Assembly: GCA_037577475.1 (NCBI GenBank)
Contig: CM075192.1
Location: 29,762,522-29,826,521, forward strand
Reading direction: 5' to 3'
Origin: Chaunax sp. Z400
Taxonomy: Eukaryota > Chordata > Actinopteri > Lophiiformes > Chaunacidae
Length of the DNA stretch: 64,000 nucleotides
In this document: in pieces, positions 35,604 through 48,900 of the stretch
Layout: each line of letters begins with the position of its first letter
Position numbering within the stretch: position 1 is the stretch's first letter
Translations under genes and position numbers: made by a program
The notes under the pieces: model-generated
The model's input: the letters and a program-made list of their open reading frames with translations, nothing else
Told to the model about the DNA's origin: nothing
Database searches by the model: none

Positions 35604-36857
35604 GTAAGAGGCCCAACATGTCGGCCTAAATGTTTAAATATCGCCTTTATTCTGGTTTATCTCTGGCTGATAATCACCGTCAGTTCATCCTCAGTCTGTC
35701 CGCCATTCGTCGGTATCATTCTGTTCATTATTGAGTCCGTGATGGCGGAGATTAAGTTAGGATGGAGCTAGCAGCGGCTAAAAGCGGAGATTGGTCCGGA
35801 GAATAGACCCGAGCAGAGGGGCTGAATGCTGCGCTACATTCAGTTTTTTTTTATCCTGGTCTGTGTCAGAGCTGAGCTGTTGAATCATTTAAATCATGAC
35901 GGTGTTAAAATCGGTTCTTCAGTGTTAAAAGTTCACCGGTTTTACTGGAGGCGAAGTATGCCGGTAGCAACGAGTAGCGCTATCGTTAGCAGGTTAGCAT
36001 GGCAGCGACCAGAGCTAACGTCAGCAAGCTAGCATCATCGTGTTGGTATCTTGTGTTGTGGCATGTTTGATTGATTCGGAAGTCCAGTAGATGTATCAAA
36101 TAATTGTTACCTGTTCATTCAGTGTTAGTGTACATCAACGTACATCAAAGAGTTACTGTGCTAGTTACTCCTAGATGATCCCCTTGTTAGCGTTGTGGTA
36201 GCCATTAAAGTTGATGTACATATCTGCTTTTTAATTGGCTGAATCATCAGTGCATGTGTTTACAACTGATTTTATTTAGTTCTTCCTGACACTGATGAAG
36301 GATTCAGATCATTTTAGTATCATCAATCCACTTAGTTGACATGTTCATTAGCTGTAGATGGCTAAAGCTAAGCCTGTGCACCATGCATACCAAAGCATTA
36401 CACTTTGTAAACATTGTGACTATTATAAAGCAGGATTTATAATAGTACTGTCCATATTTTCATTTAGGTTAATTATCGTTAACAAACGCTACACTGCTAC
36501 AGAAACGCTGTCTCTAAATATGTCTGCCTGAACCACTTCGGTGTTCTTAGACCCCAACCAGGGATTTCTTCACACGTGTTGGTGTATTTATAATCTGATG
36601 GTGGTGGTTGGCTATCACTGACAGTTAAATCCATTCACACTGTTTAAACACCATCACAAAAAGAGGTGCAGGTGTCAGATTGTTGACATGAGTCCTGTAG
36701 AGTTTGAAGGACACCTCATTGAAATCATGCTCTGTTATTAAGTGCAAAAAAGCTGAGTTTGACCTAAGGGATCTGTTGTGGTCCAGGTTTCTGAGCTGAC
36801 TTGAGGTTTTAATGTGATTGTTTGTTTGCAGGTGAACTCACCTGGAGAAGACAGACG

Positions 36858-38679
36858 ATGCCTGGAAGGTAAACTCACACCTGTACATACACTTCTTCTG
36901 TCTGACGAGTCTCAAGTTAAAAGCTGATTAAATTGTGGAGTTTTGTGACGTCTGCTGACTGGATCTGTGTGTGTTTTGTCAGACTGTGGAGTAAGGCCAT
37001 CTTTACAGGCTACAAGCGCGGCCTGAGGAACCAGCGTGAACACACAGCTCTCCTGAAGCTGGAGGGATGTTACACCAGAGACGAAGTCGACTTCTACCTG
37101 GGGAAACGCTGCGCTTACGTCTACAAGGCCAAGAAGTAAGAACCGGCAGAGTCGAGGAGAACAGCTGCACTGCTGTCAGACACTCACTGGGTCACAGGTT
37201 GTTTTTATCAGGGAGGCTCTTTATATTGTCACAGGTGTTTTCAACAGGGTCATATCTGATTTTTATGACAGTTTAATTACTCACAAAATGTAGGAGTGAA
37301 TAATAGAAATATTGTTTATTACAATATGACCAAGTTCTGTATCCTAATAGAGGTGAAACTGTGATGCCACAGAGATGCACTGACCTTTAAATCATATCCT
37401 CCAGATGTTTGGGACGAGACGTCGACTTTCTTTTATCAGTTAAGATTAAATATGAAAATTAACATTCCTTCAAACAGTGACTCTTATCACAATGTCTCTC
37501 ATGATAGTAATCAGAGTATTTTCTTGTTCAGCTCCACATAAAATTCAAGTATTATATCTAATCAGATTTAATCCATAAGTAAGAATATTTGTGTTTTTCT
37601 TGCTGATGTCATAATATAGTAACAACTTTTATCACCTCTGTCATCGAGGTTTTTAAAATATTTTTTGTTGGTTTTTCTGTCAATTGTCTTTCATGTAATT
37701 TTGCTCACAGTCACCTATGATGGAGGTTCAGGTCTGTTTACATAGTAGGAATATTTTAGCAGGTGTCTCTGAGTACGTGGAGACTAATATATGATTACAC
37801 ACGTGTTTGTTTTGCTCTTTAATGAGGTAAACACCTGAGTGTTTAAAAAGATGCTGCGTTCATGTGAGGATGGAAATACAGTTGTAGTAGTAATACTAGT
37901 TAGAACCTGGAAATTGCGACTGAGTCAGCTGTTAATTGAATTATTTCTTATTGATCATCCAGAGCCTGTTTTGGACGTTGAATATAGAAATGTTGGTTCT
38001 TTTGTCTGTGAAATGTTTTCATAAACCACCTCAGTGTGGTGACTCCTCCCGGCTGGTGCGCCCTGCAGTGTAAATGTATGTCCCCCTGTGTGCAGGAACA
38101 CAGTGACACCAGGCGGTAAACCCAACAAGACCCGTGTGATCTGGGGGAAGGTGACCAGAGCTCACGGTAACAGCGGGATGGTCCGAGCAAAGTTCAGCAG
38201 CAACCTGCCGGCTAAAGCCATCGGACACCGAATCAGAGTGGTGAGTCTGACACCGGAATTATGTTTAAGGTTCAGCTCCTGACTCCGTCTTTTCTCCCCA
38301 CTCATGTCTTTGTTTGTCACATGTAGATATTGTATAATCTTCACCAGCTGTTTCAGAATGTTTTTAGTGATAGTAGTCAAGCCTTTTATTTGTGATAAGT
38401 AAAGAATAAAACGGGAAACAATCAGAAGACGTGTTAGCAGAGGACTGAGGGTTGGATTTGAACCCATGTTGATGCCGAGGACTCGACCTCAGAGTTACAG
38501 GATGACCCCATGTTTATCCTGAACCAGTCTGGACTTAGTCTGAGCTTAAAAATATGGAACCGCTCTCAGGACTCCAATAACACTTCTGATTGATTGACTG
38601 AACAGACTGAACGTTGTTTTATTGTGACGGGTCCTGACTTCCTGTCTCTTTCCAGATGCTGTATCCTTCTCGGGTGTGA
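36858..38679 (+). CDS. rpl35a: 60S ribosomal protein eL33 (RPL35A)
   Basis: Component of the large ribosomal subunit. Coding segments: 36858-36868, 36983-37135, 38096-38240, 38656-38679, all GT-AG and in phase, giving 110 residues, the normal family length. The protein starts MPGRLWSKAIFTGYKRGLRN and contains GKRCAYVYKAKKNTVTPGGK and TRVIWGKVTRAHGNSGMVRA, ending IRVMLYPSRV. It is almost identical to the vertebrate protein. The first coding exon holds only 11 coding bases after a 26-base untranslated part (exon from 36832), as in mammals. It sits downstream of lrch3 in the same orientation, an arrangement also known in mammals. I looked for intronic snoRNA boxes and saw no convincing pair. Confidence 0.97.
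38440..38510 (-). repeat. Possible tRNA-SINE relic in rpl35a intron 4
   Basis: Minus-strand reading contains GGGTTCAAATCC, a B-box-like sequence, preceded by a CTCTGAGGTCGAGTCC-like segment. No cloverleaf closes. Probably a worn SINE end; weak. Confidence 0.3.
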
Positions 38680-38718
38680 AGAGGAAACGTCTGCAGCTGA
38701 TGATGTTTGTACAGAAAC

Positions 38719-38724
38719 AATAAA
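38719..38724 (+). terminator. rpl35a: rpl35a polyadenylation signal
   Basis: AATAAA 40 bases after the stop codon, giving a very short 3' UTR typical of ribosomal-protein genes. Confidence 0.85.
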
Positions 38725-39039
38725 ATGATCAGGTCCAAACCGGCTTCACTGCCTCTTCATTTCACACCAAACACCGTTTATCACTGTGATCAATAAATAA
38801 TAGTCAGTAGAAAACATGAGTCATGTGATTGTGTGACATCATCTCGAAGTGTTAAATCCACAGCATACAGACGCAGTTCTGTCTGTCTGTGGAGCCGCTG
38901 CACCGAACATGAGGTAATACATGTGGGAGGTATGTTATCCCTGATTCCTGCCTCACAGGCACAGGAATACATGGACAACATAAAACTCAATGCTGTGACT
39001 TCAGAGGTTAATAGATTATTGTGATCAGATGAGATCAAA

Positions 39040-39445
39040 CGTTACAGTAATATTGATCCAACAATACCAGATACACTAAATACTGACGGGGAATATTTTA
39101 CTGCGTTATGAGTACTGTTACTAGGAGTTATTAAGTTATAATCTACTTTTATGGTTTTGAATGCTGGAAATTTTCCTTGAGTATTTTAGGTGTGATATTA
39201 GTACTTTTACTTGGGTAAAGTATCAAGAATTAATATAATATATACATTTGAAGTTTCAACAAAAACTGTACTAAAACTATGTACAAACTGGAATTTGTTT
39301 CCCTGTTTTTGTGTCTGAAGGGTAACATTTATTCAGATGTTAAAGTAACAATACTATAATATAGAAATACTCCATTACAAGTAAAAGTCATGTATTTAAA
39401 ATATTCATTGTATTTCCCATACACTACATTCTTGTGGTATAGTTT
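39040..39445. repeat. Left half of a TACTTTTACT-type dispersed repeat
   Basis: Contains TAGTACTTTTACTTGGGTAAA and AATACTCCATTACAAGTAAA, words of a very common spiny-rayed-fish interspersed repeat. Related copies are at 40150-40330, 43985-44345, 50505-50860 and 54000-54310. The Tc1-like element at 39446-40146 splits this copy. Confidence 0.65.
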
Positions 39446-40146
39446 ACACCGATCAGCCATAATCAGGTGAAGTGAATTGATTATCTTATCATAGCACCTG
39501 TCAGTGGGCGGGGCTTATCAGGCAGCAGGTGAACACTGTCAAATTGACGTGTTGGAAGCAGGAAATTATTCAACTAAGGATCTTGAGAGACTTTGACAGG
39601 AGCCAAACTGATGTCCAGAGGACTGGGTCAGAACATCTCCAGTGTTCCTGGTCTGCAGAGGTTAGTACCTACCAACTGCTGAACCGGCAACAGGGTCATG
39701 AGTCCTCAAGATGAAGATCAGCTTATGTCTGATCCTACAGAAGAGCTACTGGAGCAGAAACTGCTGAAAAGGTTAACCCTGGTTCTGATAGAAAGGTGTC
39801 AGAACACAGTCCATCACAGCTTCATCAGACCTGGACCCGGAGCAGTGGAGTAGAATGGTTTGAAGAACAGAACAGGTTCGAGGTGTTGACTTGGCCTCCA
39901 GAGTCTCCAGATCTCAAACCAACCCAGCATCTGTGGGATGAACTGGAGAAACGGGTCTGATCCATGGAGGCCCCCCCCTCAGAACTTACAGGACTTGGAG
40001 GATCTGCTGCTAACGTCTTGGTACCAGATCCCACAGCAGACCTTCAGAGGTCTGGTGGAGTCCATGCATCAGCAGGTCAGAGCTGGTTCAGCACCAAAGG
40101 GGGACCCAAACAAATCAGGTAGGAGGTTCTGTTATGACTGATGGAG
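39446..40146 (+). mobile_element. Decayed, internally deleted Tc1-like transposon
   Basis: Left end ACACCGATCAGCCATAATCA and right end TTCTGTTATGACTGATGGA are diverged inverted ends of a Tc1/mariner-type element. Between them are remnants of the transposase gene: the N-terminal region (GGAAGCAGGAAATTATTC, AGAGACTTTGACAGG, CAGAAGAGCTACTGGAGCAG) and, after a deletion, the C-terminal region (GTGTTGACTTGGCCTCCAGA, CATCTGTGGGATGAACTGG, GGATCTGCTGCTAACGTCTT). Frames are broken throughout, so it cannot encode a working enzyme. At about 700 bases it has lost roughly half the usual length, including most of the catalytic core. Confidence 0.88.
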
Positions 40147-40149
40147 TAG

Positions 40150-40330
40150 AAGTAAACAGCAACATGTAGTCAGAATACATGAAACTTAACAAATATTTCA
40201 CAACACAATGACTACTTTTACGTTTAAGTACATGTTGCTATTAATACTTAATAATAATTAAGAGTAATTTTCAGAGTGGTTTAGTTCATTAGTACTTTTA
40301 GTAAAGGGTCTGATTACTTCACCCTCTGCT
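40150..40330. repeat. Right half of the TACTTTTACT-type repeat
   Basis: Continues the family seen at 39040-39445 (GACTACTTTTACGTTTAAGT, TTCATTAGTACTTTTAGTAA), consistent with the Tc1-like element having inserted into it. Confidence 0.55.
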
Positions 40331-40650
40331 GTTTTAAAAATGTCCTGATTCACCTGATAAAATACATTATTTTACTTCATCTCATGAATGTTTGATTTAT
40401 TTTAATTGTTTATTTTATTGATCAAATTAGAATAAAATCTTCTGATAACAGAAAAAAAGTTTCTTATTGTCACTGAACCTGAAAATACCTTAAATACACT
40501 TTTACAAGCTGGGACTTCCACCAACGAGAGAGCAGGGGCGGGGTCTGGAGCATTGTGGGCGGAGTCAGTGCTACTTCACTGGGCTGGTGTGTCAGTGAGC
40601 AGTGATCAGATGTGTGTGAGGGAGTCTCAGAGTGCTGCTGTCTCATGGCT

Positions 40651-42946
40651 ATGGCCTGTCTGATGGCCGCCTGGTCCGTCCACAACCCCACCATCACCAA
40701 CTCCATCATCATGGTGAGTACTGGGCATACTAGACACATACTGGACACATACTGGACATATACTGGACACATACTGGACACATGCTGGACATATACTGGA
40801 CACATGCTGGACACATGCTGGACACATGCTGGACACATGCTGGACACATACTGGACACATACTGGACACATACTGGACACATGCTGGACACATGCTGGAC
40901 ACATGCTGGACACATACTAGACACATACTGGACACATACTGGACATATACTGGACACATGCTGGACACATGCTGGACACATGCTGGACACATACTGGACA
41001 CATACTGGACACATGCTGGACACATACTGGACACATACTAGACACATACTGGACACATACTAGACATATACTGGACACATACTGGACATATACTGGACAC
41101 ATACTGGACATATACTGGCCACATACTGGGCAATAGTTGTGGTTCTATAATGATTTTACCAAAGCTTGACAGCAGCAGAGGGATGTTAGAATAAAACAGT
41201 GGATAAATGTCTAAAATGACATTTTATAATGTTTTTTTTTTTAGAAGTGTTGTTTGTCTCTACTTTCACCAAATGTTAGACATTAATTGGACTGAATAAT
41301 GATGTCATACTACAGAGTGTGCAAATGAAAAATGAGCAGTCAATCAAATCTTTATTATTGCCATGGTCGAAGTGGGAGGGGCTTATAGAAGTCTGTCTGT
41401 CCATCATGTTTGTTTCCACAGCATAACTCTAAAACAGTTTAATATTTTTTCATGAAATTTTCTACACACAAAAACCAAATACTGAAGTGGTGCCTTTTGT
41501 TATTTAGGGACATAAATCATTTGTATTTGTCTGTTTCCATGGTTACAAGTTGAATTAAGGCTCATTCTGTGGGTGAGATCATTCAACAACTGTTCAATAT
41601 TTTTTCACAAACTAAATGTAAACGTCACACTTTTACTCAGATGTACACTTGACCAGAATCACATTTAGCAGAGACAACTTAAATAATTTACCTTGAAGTG
41701 AGACATCATTCAATTTTTTGTTTCAGTCTGTGACACAATGATCTACTTTTAAATGGTGTAGGATCAGATTATTTGGACAGATTATAGTTTGATAGATTTT
41801 CTGTAAACTTCTTACAGTTTCTGTGCTTTTAGGCAATGTGTCAGCAGAAAACCAGACAAAGTGGCTCCAACAGATGCAGCTTTTTGTGATGTTTTATTGG
41901 TGATCTTTGTGATAAAACAATGTAGAAATGTGGTTTAAATGTTGCTGGAATCTGTAGACTCTCCTCTTCCTCATCCTTACTATAATCTAGTGTCCAGCCA
42001 AAGCACATTTCACACCCAGTGTCCAGGTTAGTGTTGGTGTTAAAATGAGGTCAGCAGCATTGTTGGAGCATTGCTATCACGAGGCAGCAAAAAGTGATTG
42101 CCTCAGGATTTATCAGGAGGACGTCTGTTCTAATCTAAACTGTTTCACTGTATGAACCTGGACTGTTTGCTGTATGAACCTGGACTGTGTGGGACCTTCA
42201 GGATGTGTAGTAGAACACAGAACATTCATTAACATTAGATCCTGTCGGCGTGTTGGAGATTTAAATCATTAATGAAGTTAAGCTGCTGTGCATTGTGGGT
42301 AAATGTCACAGACGGCAGAGACAGACTTCTGGTTTCTGCTGCAGGTGATGTCATCAATATTTTCCTCATTAATGATGGATTATATCATCACCTGCATCCC
42401 ATCAGCTGTTAATCAGATCATTTTTCTGATGGATCTGCAGGCTGTGATCGGCTGCATCACTAGACCTGTTACACACAGAGAGGAGCAGCAGCCTCATCAG
42501 CTATGACTAACAATGGAACTAAATCCTTCCACCTTCCTTTGCGCCCAGATTGTGCTCCATCCATCTTTCTAAAAGGATTTGAACCCTGAATGAACTTGGA
42601 CTTTAGACCTTGAGCTGTAGATCACTTATAACTGAACCTTTTATAACTGAACTCTTGTTTCTTTTCAATATCTCATATTTTCATACAAAGTAAAACAGCA
42701 AATAGAACAAATGTGATTTCCAGCTAGTTGGATACGAAAGAGAAACGTTCAAAATCTTTTTTTATGATGCGACAAACAAAAAAAAGTCTTTGAGGATTAT
42801 TGAAATCATGAAACCTTCATCAAAATCAAATGTAAAGGAACCATGAACACAATGAACTATAATAGAGACATCTCTGTTTTTCTTTCAGTGATGTAATTGA
42901 TGTCTAAGGTGATCAGAAGATCAATACGTTGATAGATTACCACTGA

Positions 42947-42977
<31 letters not shown>

Positions 42978-45900
42978 TCTCTGCTGAATCACAGCAGCAG
43001 TGGGTTTTTCTCAGACGGTGTAAATCCTCGCTGACTAAGCTCTCCTCTGTCCGACAGTGACCCTCCTGCAGCCTCTCTGGAGGCAGATTAGAGTCCATAT
43101 GGGAGCAGGATGGTCGCTGCCCCACATACCAGCAGTGAGACGCAAACACAAAAACTACTCAACCTATTTCAGTGACATTTGGTGGAAGGGTCAGACGTGT
43201 GCCTGAATACGTTTGGGAGGTTAAAGCTGCAACAGACTGGTGATGGACTGATGATGGGTTTTATTCCAGCAGCTGGACTTTGGAGCCTAGTAGAAGGTTT
43301 TAGCTTCTAGCCTAGCATGGTCAGGCTTGGTGGACAGGATCTCCAGGATCTGGCCCTGGTAATTCCTTTCCTCTTAGTCCTGTGAGATTCTTTTTTTTTA
43401 AAGTAGGAAGAGAATCTGAACTCAAAGATTAAAAGCTGATATCACTATAACCACGATCCTTTTAACCTCAGAGATGCTGAAACACTCATGCTTTTGTTCG
43501 TCATTCAGACGACTGCAGCATCTTCTAAAGTCTCTCATCTGACCCTCAGAACACCAACGGGCCCCCAGACCTGATGTTGGACCCCCGGACTGTGTGTGTT
43601 TGTGTGGACGAGGTGGTGAAGAAACGGCCGACGGGCAGCCAGCAGACGCCGCTGCTACAGGGACACCTGAAGAAGGTGGACAACAACCTGACGGAGGCCC
43701 AGAGGTTCTCGTCGTTACCACGCAGGCCGGCCGTCAACATCGAGTTCAAAAACGTCTCGTATTCGGTCAGAGAGGGACCCTGGTGGAGGAAGAAAGGTAC
43801 GGGCACAGAAACTACACCCGATCTGACAGCAAGACAGGTTAACCAAAACTCTACATGATTATTTACATAGTAAAAAATAAAATAAAATAAGAAAATATCC
43901 ATCGCAAGTTTCTACAGCCTACAGATTCTACAGATTATTTATTAAAAAATACTCAAACAAATAATCAATTATCAGAAACTCGAATTTTCTTAAAATTTTT
44001 TTTTATGACTAGCAGCAGTGAAAAGTAACATTTACTCAAGTACTTTACTTAAATACCAGTAACTGAAAACAGATCAGAGAATCAGAACTTTAATCATCTG
44101 ACGACCCCTCACATTTATCTGGTGACTCTTTGGAGGGGCCCGACCCTTATGTTGGGAAGCACTGGACTAAACTCTAAACACTGATGCATCAGGATTAACA
44201 ACCTGATGATGTCACATAGATAACAGTCACAAACAGTACTATTCAATGTGTACTTTTACTACATGATGCTGAGAATATTTGTGTACTTTTACTACATGAT
44301 GCTGAGAATATTTGTGTACTTTTACTAAATGATGCTGATAACTACTAGATCCTGAGCTGCTGTCTGGGCTCCGCAGGCCAGAGTGTATTTCATGTGTATT
44401 TGTGTGTATTATATGTGTGTACTAGCTTGTTTGTGTGTTGTTGATGGACAGTAACACTGCTGTAATCACTGCTGATGGAGGCAGATCTGAGGTCAGTTTC
44501 TAGCAGAGGATCAGAGACGTTCAGCAGGTTACTATCAGTCATTAAACTCCAGTCCTCTCTCTGAGGTCAGCCTCCACCTGAACACCATCCACTCTCTTCC
44601 TCACTAACTTGTGTGACATCACAACGCATCATATTTTCTAGACGAATCAGACAGCAGATTTCTGCAGTCAGTTACAATCGGATGAAACACAGCTTTTAAT
44701 TTTAATTGATTTCATGCAGCAGAGGATGGTGAGAAAAACAGTAAAATGACATCAGGTTAAAAAGGGAAACTGCAGATTGTTTTGTCTTTGTGCATAAAAT
44801 CATTTCAGTGAAGCTAAAAGGGGGAAAAAAAGATGAAATAACTCAAAGTTGTATCACATCAAGAGTATTTGAGTAAATGTACTTAGTAACCCTCATGCTG
44901 TTCTGCTTCAGCCAGCTTCAGAAACACGTTTATTCTGATCAGTCTGATCTGGGATGCTGTGTGTTGGATTATCAGGCTGTAATCTGTTAATCCCAGTCAG
45001 TCTCCTGCTGTAAATAGCTGCTGTTCAGATTAGCAGCAGCTCTGTCTCTGATGTTTGCGTCTGAGGAACACGAAGCTCCTGTCAGTCAGAGTGAAGGGTT
45101 TAAACTGAACTACAGCTTAAAAGTATCAATAAACTCCGATCAACATGGAGCTCAGCAAAGACGCAGATGTTTGTGGAAACAAAACTGAGGTTAAGTTTGG
45201 GTGATGATGACCTGGACCAGGTCAGGCTTTTTGTGGGGTTTTTTCTTTTTTTTCTTGCATCACTCATGTCACACTTTGCTTTAGGAAACGATAGAAACAA
45301 ACCAAAGAAGAAGAATACCAACAATTTCTTTCCGCTCTTCCCTTCGATCATCAACCATGACCAAAGTAACACAATTGCTGCCTTTTTTGTTTTTGTTCTG
45401 AAAGTCTCAGGTAATGTCATTAGAGTCTCATCATTCACGTTGCCTGGCGTTGGACTGACTGTATGTAACTGACTGTTGGTATGAACACAGCATAACACAA
45501 CCACATCCATGTCTCGTGTGACGTTTCACAGATGGGTTCAGCGGCGCTTTGTAAACAATTAAATAACATTTCACCAACAACTATTTACCATTCCGTTTAC
45601 CTGGTGATGTCCCTCTACCCAGCAACACTTTCCAGTTCCTCCTGGTAGATCCAGAGCTTTACCTACATTTTAATGGTTATACAGAATGATGAGGCACAAT
45701 AAAGGAGCCACGGTCCTGCCTTTAACAGGCTGTGTAAAAGAGGCTTTTCTTTGCACCACAGGTCCGTAACTGGAGCTTGAATCAAAGTTAGCCAGCTAAG
45801 CCAAAAATAAACTGTTCAAAGTCGAGGAAAATCAAAATAGGCTTTAATCATCAAACTAAACTAGCGCTGATGTTTGGACCGGGACGGACTTTTAAACATT

Positions 45901-48900
45901 TCCAGATGACGACTTTCTGTTTCAAGTCATGTCACTTTTCAATGTTTGTTGTTTTGACCTCATGTATACTGGTCTTTATATGTAAGGTCATGTTGACATG
46001 CTGAACCAACAATATGACAACGACAGCATGAGGCTGTTGATAATGCTGCTAAGACTCATGGGAGTTTTTATTCAAATGACAACATGTTAATTGTTTATTG
46101 ATCCTTTAGAAGTCCTTTACAGTTTGAATTTGGGTGGAAATGTTTTAAATATTTGCTACAAATAACAGAGAGACAAATCTAAAAGTGGAAAATAAAACAA
46201 ATTCAACAAGATGAATTAATATTTAAAGTTCTTTTTAAAAGGTTTGTCTTTAGCAGCAATAAAACCACATTTAGTGAATCTGGACAGTAAAGTTCGTATC
46301 ATGTTTCAGCTTTTCAGGACAAAAGAGAAAGAAGACAAAGAGTTCAGTCTGCAAACAGGAAACCCGATGACTTTCTAAAGAATTCAATTCCAACAGTCCT
46401 TCAGTTTAACATGAAAATATCATCAAATAAAGTTTCATTTCTGCAACCCCAAAAATCACAGAACGCCTCATGATTTAAAGGTTTAAACGTGTGAATGGAA
46501 TCAACACTTTATCATCCAAATTTGATTCATTTTATTCTCAGAATATTCAATTCCTCTTATTCGTTTCTTTATCTGTGGCCCCAAGTTGTATTTAATACAT
46601 TAATATAGGCTGTATGTTACACAACATATAGGTAATTAAGAATATATCAGGGCTAAAGTATGATGAACATAATAATAAATTCTGTGTTTGATGTGCAAAG
46701 CATAGGATTTTTATTCCTGTGTTGCCAGTACATCTGCAAAAATACATCGAAATGTTAAATCAACATATAAAGAGGTCAGACCCCGCCCCTATTTGGGGCC
46801 ATGTTGCTTCACAAAACCTTAACATAGAAACATGATTAAAAACTTTAACTGGTCACCAGACTCTGGACTTTACGGGGCTAAATGGACATTTTGATATATA
46901 GGCTGGTTTTCATGAAATCCCAGTTTAAAGTACCTTACATATATATATACACAATACATTTACACAGCTGATGCTGATTGGCTGATTAAACCTCCAATCA
47001 GCTTACTCCTCAGTTCTGATTGGTCCATTCATGTTCATCTATTTTTGACAGTCGTGATCTATCCCGTTTAACCGAGAACAGACCTTTAACTTACCGAGTA
47101 CTGATTATTTTCTTTTATTAAATTATTAAAAATATAAATTTTCATCGTTAGTAGATTAAAAAAACCTGCACTGTCAGTATTTGTACTTGCTGAACTGTTG
47201 TGTAACAGAATAATAGATGCCTTCATATAAACTCCATTCCACACTTAACCCTGTGTGAGCTGCTGTTGTATTAAGTCTGTAATGAGCAGCTGTCAGAGGC
47301 TTTAAAAGCTCCAGTTTCCTTTGAGTTTCACTCTAAACAATTCACACCTGCCGAGGTGAGACCAACATGGTGACCATGTTCAAGTAACACTGAAAAAGTG
47401 TGAAATGATGGATAATGTGATGAAAGGCCAAGTAGTGGAGCCTGATGCATCATGGGTATTCCTAGAGCGCAGCAGACTTATTGTTAACGAGGTTACTGCA
47501 GGTCGTCATCACTAATCTGACTCCGAGCTGCTCCTCATCCTCCAAATAATGTTCCTAGATTGACCTGACAGTCCACACTGAGGGAGAGGAGAACCCTGCA
47601 CATCATCAACAGCAGGTTTCCTCATCTGAGTCTGGGGACCAGATTCCAGTTTAAACTCAGTCCACATCAGTTTCCGTATGCAACCTGTTAAGACATGACG
47701 ATGATGAGTCGGTCGAGACCTGCTCTTTTTGGAAAGTGCCTTGTTATAACTTTTGTTGTTATACAAATAAATTTAATTTAATTTTATGAATGACGGCACC
47801 TTTATGACATTAGTGTTAATTTCATCAACGAAAACTGCAATGAAAAATGTTCGACAACCTTTTTCCCATAACTTAGATGAGACGACACCGACGTCATCAA
47901 ACAGTCACTGTGACTAAATCAACAATATTGTTATAATAATATTGATATAAAAATAATTAATATTGATGGGAGAAAAAAAAGACTACAATGAAGTTTAAAA
48001 GCTACAATCCAAATTCTGTGATCATTGATGACGTGTGCAGCGGTTTGGTTTCCCGTACAGCGGTTTGGTTTCCTGTGCAGCTGGTAGGTTTCCCGTGCAG
48101 CGGTTTGGTTTCCTGTGCAGCTGGTAGGTTTCCCGTGCAGCGGTTTGGTTTCCTGTGCAGCTGGTAGGTTTCCCGTGCAGCGGTTTGGTTTCCTGTGCAG
48201 CTGGTAGGTTTCCCGTGCAGTGGTTTGGTTTCCTGTGCAGCTGGTAGGTTTCCCGTGCAGCGGTTTGGTTTCCTGTGCAGCTGGTAGGTTTCCCGTGCAG
48301 CGGTTTGGTTTCTGGTTTCCCGTGCAGCAGTTTGATTTCTGGTTTCCCGTGCAGCGGTTTGGTTTCTGGTTTCCCGTGCAATGGTTTGATTTCTGGTTTC
48401 CCATGCAGCGGTTTGATTTCTGGTTTCCCGTGCAGTGGTTTGGTTTCTGGTTTCCTGGGTTGGTTTTCTACACTGTGGAGATGGTGCATGAGCGTGTGAG
48501 ATAAGACCATAAAAATGTCTGCTTTACTGCAGTACAGTGTGTATTACTGCAGTGCTGTGTGTATTACTGTAGCACATTGTATATTACTACAATATAGTGT
48601 TAGTTATTGCAGTATACTGTTAGTTACTGCAGTACAGTGTGTACTACTGCAGCAGAGGTTACTGTCGGTCAGAGAGGATTAAATAGATTTGATCAGATTA
48701 AAATTGATAATCTCATTAACGAGCCTCCAGCAGCAGATAAACTCTGTAGCAGTTACAGGAGGACATCTTCATCATCATCACCATCATCTTCATCATCATC
48801 AAAATCATTTTATTTCAACAGTACCCCGTGTGTGTAATCATTGTACTTAAATTTGTCCCAATGATCGACACACATATTTTACTCTAAACACACATGATTA

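Noticed and set aside
35604..38655. Intronic snoRNA in rpl35a
   Set aside because: Ribosomal-protein introns often host snoRNAs, but I found no C/D box pair with terminal stem or H/ACA hairpins that I could defend.
40470..41111. Overlapping frames encoding SSMCPVCVQHV or DTCWTHAGHML repeats
   Set aside because: An 11-base tandem unit is open in several frames by composition; only exon 1 of abcg1 is real here.
45100..45510. 136-codon minus-strand frame in abcg1 intron 2
   Set aside because: No recognisable domain, opposite strand, no splice context; probably chance.
47931..48510. 157- and 162-codon minus-strand frames with ETKPLHGKPTSCTGN repeats
   Set aside because: Minisatellite artefact; no start context, no splice logic, opposite strand to abcg1.
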